Assembly: GCA_040004775.1 (NCBI GenBank)
Contig: JBDUAD010000047.1
Coordinates: forward strand, 1-21,169
Reading direction: 5' to 3'
Length of the DNA: 21,169 bases
Source: JALZBL01 sp040004775
GTDB taxonomy: Bacteria > Actinomycetota > Actinomycetes > Mycobacteriales > Jatrophihabitantaceae
Every line of letters begins with the position of its first letter. The first letter of the stretch is position 1. The translations under genes were made by a program, and so were the position numbers. The notes below the pieces were generated by a model that saw only the letters and a list, made by a program, of their open reading frames with translations, had not been told where the DNA came from and searched no databases. This document shows, in pieces, positions 1 through 6,669 of this stretch.

Positions 1-658
1 AGCACGTTGAACATCAGCCGGCCGACTGCGTCGGTGGGGTCATAGACCGACCCGCTCAAGTTCAGTCTGTCGGCATCTTCGCGCCGATCGGGGTGCAGTA
101 CACCGCGTTCAAAAAGCCGACGGAGGAGGAATGGGCGCACGACTTCCTGTGGCGGATCCGCAAGTGCGTGCCGCCGCCGGGAGTGATCGGTTTGTTTCGA
201 CCGCTCGCACTACGAGGACGTGCTGGTGGTGCGCGTCCACGAGCTCGTCCCGCAGGCGGAGTGGGAGACCCGCTACGACACGATCAACGCCTTCGAGCGC
301 GAGCTCGTAGACGGCGGGACGAGCGTGCTCAAGGTGTTCCTGCACGTCGGCTTCAACACGCAGCGGGAGCGGCTGCTCGCCCGCCTCGACGACCCGGACA
401 AGCACTGGAAGTACAAGGCCGGCGACGTGGACGAGCGCGCGCTGTGGAACGACTACCAGGCTGCGTACAAGGCCGTGCTCGAAGCGCACGTCGACCGACC
501 ATGCCCGGTGGTATCTCGTGCCCGCCGACCACAAGAAGTACCGGAACTGGGCCGTCGGGCAGCTGCTGCACGAGAAGCTCGCCGAACTCGACCCGCAGTA
601 CCCGCGTCCGGTGCTTGACGTGCCGGCGAAGCGGGCCCGGCTGGCGCCGCCGCACTGA
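1..658 (+). pseudogene. Broken PPK2-family polyphosphate kinase, 5' end outside window
   Basis: PPK2 enzymes transfer phosphate between polyphosphate and nucleotides in the cytoplasm. The reading starts in frame 3 with VQYTAFKKPTEEEWAHDFLW, a family hallmark. After an apparent extra base near 198 it moves to frame 1 (DRSHYEDVLVVRVHELVP, the Walker B-like region, then INAFEREL and DDPDKHWKYKAGD). A second shift between about 490 and 499 moves it to frame 2 (HARWYLVPADHKKYRNWAV), ending at TGA 656-658. Removing the two shifts gives a colinear C-terminal two thirds of PPK2. The Walker A part should lie to the left, and the first ~60 bases resemble the family only over VGxxxPxGVQ. Frame 3 is open to the window edge. 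Family assignment is confident; whether the shifts are natural or assembly errors is not known. Confidence 0.85.
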
Positions 659-665
659 TTGGGCG

Positions 666-1571
666 TCATGAAGCAGCGCGCACCGTCGGGGCAACGATCC
701 GCGCCAGCCTCTCCACGAGCCGCACGCCGGTGTCGAAATCAGGTTGATGGCGGGTGAGAACGGCCATGAGCACCTGGTCGCCGCCGAGGGCGACGACACC
801 CAGGCTGGTCACCGCCCAGAGACCATCGTCTGATTCACCCGGCCCGTTGTCGTCGATCGACAGCCACCCGTTCTTGTTCGCGAAGCTCGAGCCCTTGTCG
901 GCGACCACGCCGACCCCCCAACGCTGATCGCGCTCGACGCTGCGCATGAGGTCGAGGGCGAACACGCGCTGGGCCTTGGACAACGGCCCGGGGGCTACGA
1001 GGTTGCGCAGCAGTGCGAGACAGTCGTGCCCGCTCGTCCGCGTGAGGGTGGGATCGCTGTACCCGGGCACGGTGTTCGCCATGCCGAACCGCCGGGCCGC
1101 GGACACCAGCGCGGGACGGCCCCCCGCAGCGAGAAACAGGCTGTAGCCGGCGACGTTGTCGCTGTTTTCGATCATCGTCGTCGCGCGCGACTGCTCGGAT
1201 GACGACAGGGGGCCGCGCAGCATGAGCGTCTCGAGGACAAAGAGTTTATAGACGCTCGCGGTCCACATTCCGGATGTCGCGCCGCCGAAGAACTCGGCCC
1301 CCGTCTCGGTGTTGAGCGCCGCGACGGACACCGCGCCGGCCGGCTGGTCCGCGACGACCGCGGCGAGCTGCTTCGCCGCGCGCGCCCGCCGCTGGGCCGC
1401 TGTGGGCGGAATCGGCTTGGCGGTCGACGACGAGACCGACGCAGGACGGGTCGGCGAAGCGCTCGAGACCGACAGCGTGGGTCGCGAGACCGTGGTGCCC
1501 GGCGGAGAGGACGTCGACGACGCACAGCCGGCCAGCACGAGCAAGGCCGCGGCCCATCCGATCCGTCTCAC
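666..1571 (-). CDS. Lipoprotein serine hydrolase, class A beta-lactamase-like
   Basis: A secreted, lipid-anchored protein of the beta-lactamase / penicillin-binding serine hydrolase fold. From the GTG at 1571 it has 301 residues: an RR n-region, a hydrophobic stretch and a lipobox LAGC with the lipidated Cys at 16, then a Ser/Pro/Thr-rich linker to about residue 60. The active-site motifs are visible: SVYK (Ser106, Lys109) as SxxK, SDN at 137-139, and KNGW at 233-236 in the place of KTG. I do not see a clear Glu166 omega-loop motif, so drug hydrolysis is not implied; a peptidoglycan-related or unknown role is as likely. GTG 1592 is an alternative start. An upstream ATG at 1721 would put about 50 charged residues before the signal peptide and is unlikely. 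It is transcribed alone, away from the broken genes on both sides. Confidence 0.85.
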   Translation of the reverse strand: MRRIGWAAALLVLAGCASSTSSPPGTTVSRPTLSVSSASPTRPASVSSSTAKPIPPTAAQRRARAAKQLAAVVADQPAGAVSVAALNTETGAEFFGGATSGMWTASVYKLFVLETLMLRGPLSSSEQSRATTMIENSDNVAGYSLFLAAGGRPALVSAARRFGMANTVPGYSDPTLTRTSGHDCLALLRNLVAPGPLSKAQRVFALDLMRSVERDQRWGVGVVADKGSSFANKNGWLSIDDNGPGESDDGLWAVTSLGVVALGGDQVLMAVLTRHQPDFDTGVRLVERLARIVAPTVRAAS

Positions 1572-1689
1572 CGCACCATCGTCGCCGCCCACGCTGTCGT
1601 AGTCGCTATCCGCGCACCGTGTCGGACGACCTCGCGGGCAGAAGCGACGCGGATATCGTGGCCCGAACCGCGCCGGCCGCGCGGCCATG

Positions 1690-2055
1690 CTAGCCGACCC
1701 CGTCCGTGTTGCAATGAACATCGGCGATCATCGGGAACCGCACCAGGAAAGGTCGCATTCGTGCCTGACCAATTCGTTCCTGGCCTCGAGCTGTCCCGGC
1801 GGCTCTACGTCGACGGCGCGGCACCCCTTCTCGCTGCACACGCTCGAGCACGCGGGCGGACAGCTCGTCGCTGTAGACCAGCCAGTCCGACTCGAAGATC
1901 ACCGGTTGAGTGAACTGCAATGTCGTGGTCACCAGGATGAGCGAGAAGTAACTGCCGAACTGGCCGATGCTGATACCGCCGACGGGCGCTTCCATGGCGG
2001 CGTTGCGCCACAGCGCCAGCTGCTTGAGCCAGTCGGGAAGGAGTCCGTCGCGGGG
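1690..2055 (-). other. Unassigned protein-like reading frame remnant
   Basis: A minus-strand frame with good codon character and no family I recognise. It includes DGLLPDWLKQLALWRNAA just before an ATG at 1995, then a hydrophobic run (FSLILVTTTLQF) and FESDWLVYSDELSARVLERV, followed by an Arg-rich tail. There is no plausible start codon for the upstream part, so this is probably a gene fragment. The helix-like piece after the hydrophobic stretch vaguely recalls the end of DUF1629/Imm11 immunity proteins, but that is only a guess. The rest of 1572-2089 shows no other supportable gene, RNA or repeat. Confidence 0.3.
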
Positions 2056-2087
2056 GGTGTGGTGGGGCGGCTTGGCGCAGTCCCGGC

Positions 2088-2971
2088 GATGGATGAAGTG
2101 CGATGCACTACCTCTCGCCGGAGGACGGTGGCGCCTACCTTGCGCTCCGGGCGTCCGGTCGCCAGTGGGAGCTGCCCAGTTGGTAGGAGCACTACGAGCT
2201 GAAGCCCACGGACTGGTTAGCCTTCCGCGAGGTCGTTCGGGACGCGCTCACGGACGGGCCACTGACTGTCGACGCGCTGGGTGCCGCGGTGACCCACAAA
2301 GCGGCATGGCGGCACCTGCGCCCAGTCTTCGACGACGGGGCCGACACGCTGGTCAAGCCGCTCACCTGGCAGGGCGACATGAGCTTCAATCCACCGCGCG
2401 ACGGGCAACACACATTTCAGCGGCTCGACGAAAACCCGCGCTGGGCGGGAATCTGGGACATCGACGAGGCGGGTCTCCACGCGATTACGTCGTACTTCCG
2501 CACGTACGGTCCGGCGACCCCGACCACATCCATTACTGGCTAGGCAACGGGCTGAGCGCTGGTCGCAGGCGCCTGGACTCCTGGCTCACGGGTCTCGGAG
2601 GCCGGCTGGAGGCAGTCGATGTCGAGGGCGTGACCGCCTACGTCCTCCGCGAGGACGTGGACGAATTGATGACGGCGCGACCCTCGAAAGCGGTGCGACT
2701 CCTACCGGGGCACGACCAGTGGGTCATCGGCCCGAGCACCAGGGACGAGCACGTCGTGCCGCCGGCGCGCCGTACGCCGGTCACGCGCAAGGCGAACCTC
2801 GTAGTCGCGGGCGGCGTTGTGAGCGGCACCTGGTCGGCCGGGCGTGGCGAGGTGGCGGTGACCTGGTTCGGGGAGCACGGGCCACCGCCATGGAAGGCAT
2901 TGGAGGAGGAGGTGTCCAGACTCGCCACTCTCCTCGAGCGACCGCTGAGACCCACCGTCGAGATCGCATGA
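2088..2971 (+). pseudogene. Broken winged-helix DNA-binding protein (HTH_42 / YcaQ-like)
   Basis: Family members are ~350-400 residue proteins with tandem winged helices, related to the YcaQ/AlkX DNA glycosylases. The remnant begins near 2088 with MHYLSPEDGGAYLALR (from 2103, frame 3), meets an in-frame TAG at 2184-2186, and resumes as HYELKPTDWLAFREVVRDAL and LVKPLTWQGDMSFNPPRDGQ. It then loses one base near 2521 (CCG-GAC now reads CCGAC) and continues in frame 2 as HIHYWLGNGL, LLPGHDQWVIGP and ANLVVAGGVVSGTW to TGA 2971. The first ~100 residues expected of the family are absent. One nonsense codon, one frameshift and a 5' truncation together indicate a true pseudogene rather than a sequencing slip. 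Confidence 0.8.
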
Positions 2972-3008
2972 CGCCGCGTACTGCCCTCGGGCTACGCGTC
3001 CTCCCCGG

Positions 3009-3257
3009 GTGGAACTGACCCCGATATTCGCGAAGGCACGGGACCCCCAGCAGCCGCTGGCCGCGCAGCGCGGGTTGTCCCCGCTGACCACCCGCGCCGG
3101 TATCCCGACCTGCGTCGTCGAAAGTCCCGGCGGTCACGACTTCGACTTATGGACCCGCGCACTTCAGCAGTCGTTGCCGTGGTTGGCCAACTGGGTGGGT
3201 GGCGGGCCGCCTCCGCCGGCCACCGTGGCCGACGGCGGCACCTGCACCTCGTCCTGA
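3009..3257 (+). pseudogene. C-terminal fragment of a putative esterase
   Basis: An 82-codon frame whose middle (IPTCVVESPGGHDFDLWTRALQQSLPWLANWVG) matches the end of the putative esterase / D-type alpha/beta hydrolase family, in which GGH carries the catalytic His. The nucleophile elbow and most of the hydrolase core are missing, and the sequence upstream in all frames back to the HTH_42 remnant does not supply them. It is therefore a stub, not a working enzyme. The GTG at 3009 is simply the first start available. The tail after WVGGGPPPP has low complexity. Confidence 0.5.
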
Positions 3258-3315
3258 GCCGCCTCACTGTGTAACGGCGTCCGGTAGCGACGACCGTGGC
3301 GGGCACAATCGGACG

Positions 3316-3747
3316 GTGAGCACCGACGGTGACCGGCGCGAGGAGTTCCGGGTCCACGTGCCGATCACCCTGCGCTGGGGGGACGTCGACGTCTACGGCC
3401 ACGTGAACAACACGGTGCATTACCAGCTGATGGATACCGCCGTGAACGGCTGGCTGATCGAGACGGTCGGGCGCGATGTGCGGGAGGGTAAAGCGATCGG
3501 CGTGGTGGCCGAGACCGGCTGCCGATACGTCGACGAGTTGCACTACCCGGGCGAGGTGAGTGTCGGCATCGGGCTCGAACGACTCGGCCGGCGCAGCGTG
3601 ACCTACCGCCTCGGCCTGTTCGGCTCAGGGCCGACCGCGGCGGCCATCGGCCGATTCGTCCACGTGTACGTCGACCGCACCTCGCGCCAGCCGGTCGACG
3701 TCCCCGAGGACATCCGCCACGCAGTGGAGCAGTTGCGCACCGACTGA
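3316..3747 (+). CDS. Hot-dog fold acyl-CoA thioesterase
   Basis: A 143-residue single-domain 4HBT-type thioesterase, expected to hydrolyse acyl-CoA or similar thioesters in the cytoplasm; the substrate is not predictable. The hallmark is LRWGDVDVYGHVNNTVHYQLMDTA near residues 18-40, where the Asp of the D-x-x-G-H-V-N-N segment is the usual catalytic residue. The GTG at 3316 is chosen because the domain starts about 10 residues later. Upstream in-frame codons are low-complexity Pro/Arg sequence. No Shine-Dalgarno is visible, but CACAAT lies a few bases before the GTG, so the mRNA may be leaderless. The gene converges on soxR, and its stop codon is part of the shared hairpin. Confidence 0.85.
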   Translation: MSTDGDRREEFRVHVPITLRWGDVDVYGHVNNTVHYQLMDTAVNGWLIETVGRDVREGKAIGVVAETGCRYVDELHYPGEVSVGIGLERLGRRSVTYRLGLFGSGPTAAAIGRFVHVYVDRTSRQPVDVPEDIRHAVEQLRTD

Positions 3748-3798
3748 GCCAGCGCCGGCGAGTGTTCCGGCCCCGGTCGCTGCGCCGGCGTCGGCTCA
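3745..3798. terminator. Bidirectional hairpin built on two convergent stop codons
   Basis: The left arm is TGAGCC (3745-3750), AG, CGCCGGCG (3753-3760). The right arm is CGCCGGCG (3783-3790), TC, GGCTCA (3793-3798). The outer 6 bp and inner 8 bp pair perfectly around a 2x2 mismatch, with a 22-base loop. The TGA of the thioesterase gene opens the left arm and the TGA of soxR, read on the minus strand, opens the right arm. There is no T-tract, as is usual in high-GC actinobacteria. Confidence 0.7.
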
Positions 3799-4242
3799 GC
3801 TCAATAGGCGACGGGGACCGGCACCCTCCGTACTAAGGGCGTCGTCGGGATTGACCAGCGCGCAGTTCTTCAGCGACAGGCAGCCGCAGCCGATGCACCC
3901 ACTCAGTCCGTCCCGCAGCCGCTCGAGATCGGCGATGCGCTGGTCCAGCTCGGCCCGCCAGGACGCCGAGAGCCGGGCCCAGTCCGCGCGGGTCGGCGTG
4001 CGGCCGTCGGGCAACTCGTCCAGAGCCGCCCGGATGCGGGCTAGCGGAACGCCCAGGCGTTGCGCGGCGCGGATGACCGACACGCGGCGCACCACCTCCC
4101 GCGGATACCGCCGTTGGTTGCCGGAGGAACGTCGGGCGGTGAGCAGACCGCTGCGTTCGTAGAAGTGCAGGGTGGACACCGCGACGCCGCACCGGGCCGC
4201 CACCTGGCCGACCGTCATTTCCGGTTCCGGATGCCGGGCCAC
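3796..4242 (-). CDS. soxR: Redox-sensing MerR-family activator SoxR
   Basis: SoxR is a dimeric MerR-family activator whose [2Fe-2S] cluster is oxidised by redox-cycling compounds, which switches on target promoters. The 148 residues hold an N-terminal winged helix (TVGQVAARCGVAVSTLHFYERSGLL, then SGNQRRYPREVVRRV), a coiled-coil dimerisation helix (about 82-112), and the cluster motif C-x2-C-x-C-x5-C at Cys116, 119, 121 and 127 (CIGCGCLSLKNC). Length and spacing match the family. The GTG at 4242 fits a TAAACT -10-like element ending 8 bases upstream, implying a leaderless mRNA; ATG 4218 is the alternative. Two SoxR boxes lie just upstream, so autoregulation is likely. In actinobacteria SoxR typically senses redox-active metabolites rather than superoxide; this part is family knowledge. 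Confidence 0.95.
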   Translation of the reverse strand: MARHPEPEMTVGQVAARCGVAVSTLHFYERSGLLTARRSSGNQRRYPREVVRRVSVIRAAQRLGVPLARIRAALDELPDGRTPTRADWARLSASWRAELDQRIADLERLRDGLSGCIGCGCLSLKNCALVNPDDALSTEGAGPRRLLS

Positions 4243-4262
4243 CCGTCCAAGTTTACCGCGGA

Positions 4263-4280
4263 CCTCAATGTCGCTTCAGG
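4263..4280. promoter_or_regulatory. SoxR box 1, proximal to soxR
   Basis: The sequence is CCTCAA-TGTCGC-TTCAGG, a near-perfect dyad that extends to 8-base arms (GACCTCAA / TTCAGGTC, one mismatch, 4261-4282). It matches the family operator form CCTCAA-N6-TTGAGG known from soxS and streptomycete SoxR targets. It lies 20 bases upstream of the soxR GTG, with TAAACT (4255-4250, minus strand) after it, so it is placed to control soxR itself. Confidence 0.75.
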
Positions 4281-4288
4281 TCGGCGGA

Positions 4289-4306
4289 CCTGAATGCCGC
4301 TTCAGG
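4289..4306. promoter_or_regulatory. SoxR box 2, overlapping the dipeptidase stop codon
   Basis: The sequence is CCTGAA-TGCCGC-TTCAGG, a perfect dyad with 8-base arms (GACCTGAA at 4287-4294, TTCAGGTC at 4301-4308). Its centre is 26 bp from that of box 1, and the two share the TG-CGC core. The TGA of the upstream dipeptidase gene (4302-4304) lies within the right arm, so the operator is partly coding. Confidence 0.75.
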
Positions 4307-5426
4307 TCCCCGGCGCCGAGTCGGCCAGCACCCGGCGGATGTTGCCGCTGGTCAGGGCCGCGAGTTCGTCGTCGCTCCAGCCGCGCTCGGCCAGCGCCAG
4401 GAGCAGGCGCGGATAGCCGCTGACGTCCTCGAGCCCGACCGGCAACCGGTCGCAGCCGTCGAAGTCCCCGCCCAAGCCGACGTGCTCGGCACCGGCCACA
4501 TCGCGGACCCGCTCCACGTGGTCGGCCACGTCGGCCACCGTCGCCTGGGGACGGGGATGGCGGCGCTCGTACTCCTGCGCGGCACGGGTGTGGGCGGCCC
4601 AGTCGCGGCGGTCCTCACCCCGGTCAGCCATGACCGCCAGCACCTCGACGTCCCAGTCCCGGCAGCGCGGCGAGACGAACGCCGGCACGAAGGTCACCAT
4701 GCACACTCCGCCGTTGGCGGCCAGGGCGGTCAACACGTCGTCGGGAACATTGCGCACGTGGTCGCAGACCGACCGGGCCGAGGAGTGGCTGAAGATCACG
4801 GGCACCGACGTGGTGGCCAGCGCGTCGCGCATCGTCCCCGGGGAGACGTGGGAGAGATCGACCAGCATCCCCAGCCGGTTCATCTCCCGTACGACGGCGC
4901 GCCCGAAGTCGTTCAGACCGCCGAGGACCTCGGCGTCGGTCGCGCTGTCGGCCCACGGCACGTTGTCGTTGTGGGTCAGCGTCATGTACCGGACGCCCAG
5001 CCTGTGCAGCATCCGCAGCACCGCCAGCGATGAATCGATCGAGTGGCCGCCCTCCGCGCCCATCAGCGAGGCGACGCGCCCGGCCATGAACGCGGCGTCC
5101 ACGTCGGCGGCCGAGGTGGCCAGGGCCAGGCGGTCGGGGAACCGGGCGACTAGCCGATGCACGAAGTCGATCTGCGCCAGCGTCGCGGTGACGGCAGTGA
5201 TACCGGCCAGGCCGGCCGGAACGAACACCGACCAGAACTGCCCGCCGACCCCGCCCTCGGCCAGCCGGGGCAAGTCGGTATGCGTGGCCGACTGGCGCTG
5301 CCCGAGGTCATAGGCGTCGAGGTCGTAGGCATTCAGCTCGCGTAGCGCCCACGGCAGGTCGTTGTGCCCGTCGATCACCGGCGCGCGGGCCAACACGGAC
5401 AGCACCCGCTGCTGGGCTGCGCTCAC
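4302..5426 (-). CDS. Membrane dipeptidase (renal dipeptidase family M19)
   Basis: A 374-residue zinc peptidase of the M19 family, which hydrolyses dipeptides, including some with D-residues. Metal-ligand motifs are present: DGHND (His21, Asp23), GAEGGHS for the bridging Glu, LSHVS and FSHSS for the two later His ligands, and GGDFDG for the C-terminal Asp. There is no signal peptide, so the enzyme is likely cytoplasmic. The GTG at 5426 overlaps the stop of the metallo-hydrolase gene by 4 bases (GTGA), which fixes the start and indicates translational coupling. It is the third gene of a hemerythrin / metallo-hydrolase / dipeptidase operon, and its last codons hold SoxR box 2. Confidence 0.92.
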   Translation of the reverse strand: MSAAQQRVLSVLARAPVIDGHNDLPWALRELNAYDLDAYDLGQRQSATHTDLPRLAEGGVGGQFWSVFVPAGLAGITAVTATLAQIDFVHRLVARFPDRLALATSAADVDAAFMAGRVASLMGAEGGHSIDSSLAVLRMLHRLGVRYMTLTHNDNVPWADSATDAEVLGGLNDFGRAVVREMNRLGMLVDLSHVSPGTMRDALATTSVPVIFSHSSARSVCDHVRNVPDDVLTALAANGGVCMVTFVPAFVSPRCRDWDVEVLAVMADRGEDRRDWAAHTRAAQEYERRHPRPQATVADVADHVERVRDVAGAEHVGLGGDFDGCDRLPVGLEDVSGYPRLLLALAERGWSDDELAALTSGNIRRVLADSAPGT

Positions 5427-6067
5427 GCCACGGTGAACCGGGCGTCGTCGTCGAGATGCCGATACTGCGAGCCGGTCCGGGCGCCCAACCCGGTGACCAG
5501 GCTTTCGACCAGCCCGAGGCCGGCCGGGTTGAGCAGTCCGTCGTGGATCTGGTGCACGGTGGGGGCGCGGACGGCGGTGACGAAGTCGATGACCTCGGCC
5601 ACCTTGGACCACGGCGCGTGGATCGGCGCCAGCAGAGTGGTGACCGGTTGCGTCGGCACGATGAACGAGTCACCCGGGTGATAGACGCTGCCCTCGACGA
5701 GGTAGCAGACGTTGGCCACCACCGGGATCAGCGGATGGATGAGGGCGTGCTGGCCGCCGAAGGTCTGCACATCGAACCCGGCGGCCTGGAACTGGGTGTC
5801 GCCCGCGGCCACGCTGACCCGCTCGCCGAGGTCGGCCAGCGAGGTCGCGACGGTCTCCGGCGCCCAGATCCGCAGCTCGCGATTGGCCGCCGCGGCCGCC
5901 CGCACGGCGTCGTTATCGATGTGGTCCTGGTGCTCGTGGGTGATCAGTAACGCATCGGCGTCACGCAGGGCGGTGGCGGCGTCGGAGAAGCCACCGGGGT
6001 CGATGACCAGCGCGGCGCCGTCCTTCTCCAACCGCACGCAGGAGTGCCCGTACTTGGTCATCTCCAT
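5423..6067 (-). CDS. Metallo-beta-lactamase-fold hydrolase (UlaG-like)
   Basis: A 214-residue single-domain MBL-fold protein of the Lactamase_B_3 / UlaG-like group. It starts MEMTKYGHSCVRLEKDG, as these proteins do, and carries the metal motif THEHQDH (His44, His46, Asp48, His49), a later VYHPGDS, and HQIHDGLLN near the C-terminus. The substrate is unknown; relatives include lactonases and many uncharacterised enzymes, and beta-lactam hydrolysis should not be assumed. The ATG at 6067 shares its A with the stop of the hemerythrin gene (TGATG), and the 3' end overlaps the dipeptidase start, so the three genes are coupled. An ATG at 6061 is possible but fits the overlap less well. Confidence 0.9.
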   Translation of the reverse strand: MEMTKYGHSCVRLEKDGAALVIDPGGFSDAATALRDADALLITHEHQDHIDNDAVRAAAAANRELRIWAPETVATSLADLGERVSVAAGDTQFQAAGFDVQTFGGQHALIHPLIPVVANVCYLVEGSVYHPGDSFIVPTQPVTTLLAPIHAPWSKVAEVIDFVTAVRAPTVHQIHDGLLNPAGLGLVESLVTGLGARTGSQYRHLDDDARFTVA

Positions 6068-6567
6068 CAGGAGTGCGCCTCCAGATACTGCTCCGGGTCG
6101 ACGTCGGCTCCCGATATGCCCTGGCCGTTCGGATGCTCGGCGTAGAAGCGCAGCCAGGCCTCGGCCAGCTGGGCGCGCAGCTCCAGGCCGGCATGCTTGC
6201 GGAAGTCCGGCAGCCCCTGGTCCTCCTCCTCGGCCAGGTGCTCGCTGTTTTCCGTGCGAGCCCGGCCGACCGCCTCGAACCACGCATCCGAGCCGACGTC
6301 CTGCCGCGCGGCCTCGGCGATGGCGTCGCGGATCTTGTTGTGGTCCTCGACCGCGTCCTCGGTCTCCTCCCGCGGATCCTGCTCGCCACGCTTCAGCAGG
6401 TGCGGATAGAAGACCGTCTCCTCGGCCTCGGCGTGCAAGTCGAGCCGGGTGGCCAGGGGCTGCCACACCGCGGCAAGGTCGGCCGGCGTGCTGACGTCGT
6501 CGAGGCGGGCGAACTGGCGGCGGAACCATTCGTGGTCGTCCATGATCAACGACGTTATGTCGCTCAT
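6067..6567 (-). CDS. Hemerythrin-like HHE domain protein
   Basis: A 166-residue four-helix HHE protein expected to bind a non-haem di-iron centre and to act in oxygen, nitric oxide or iron handling. Candidate ligands by eye are His12 (DDHEWF), His45 with Glu49 (HAEAEE), His56, His76 (EDHNKIRD) and His110 with Glu114 (HLAEEE). There is no signal peptide. The ATG at 6567 follows AAGGGG at good spacing. It is first in the coupled operon with the MBL-fold hydrolase and dipeptidase, and soxR lies downstream on the same strand. That supports a redox-stress setting, but a shared function is inference. Confidence 0.92.
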   Translation of the reverse strand: MSDITSLIMDDHEWFRRQFARLDDVSTPADLAAVWQPLATRLDLHAEAEETVFYPHLLKRGEQDPREETEDAVEDHNKIRDAIAEAARQDVGSDAWFEAVGRARTENSEHLAEEEDQGLPDFRKHAGLELRAQLAEAWLRFYAEHPNGQGISGADVDPEQYLEAHS

Positions 6568-6669
6568 GCTGCGCCCCTTTCCGAGAAGTGGAGATCGTGC
6601 CGCGACCCGTGCCGCGGGCCGAGGCTGACCGAGACCTTATCTCCGGCCCTCGTGCGTACCGTGCGGCTG

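Noticed and set aside
666..1571. Calling the lipoprotein a true beta-lactamase resistance gene
   Set aside because: Motifs SxxK and SDN are present but KTG is KNG and no Glu166 loop is evident; many actinobacterial relatives have other or unknown roles.
5423..6067. Calling the MBL-fold protein a metallo-beta-lactamase
   Set aside because: Sequence fits the UlaG-like branch, not the B1-B3 antibiotic-hydrolysing classes.
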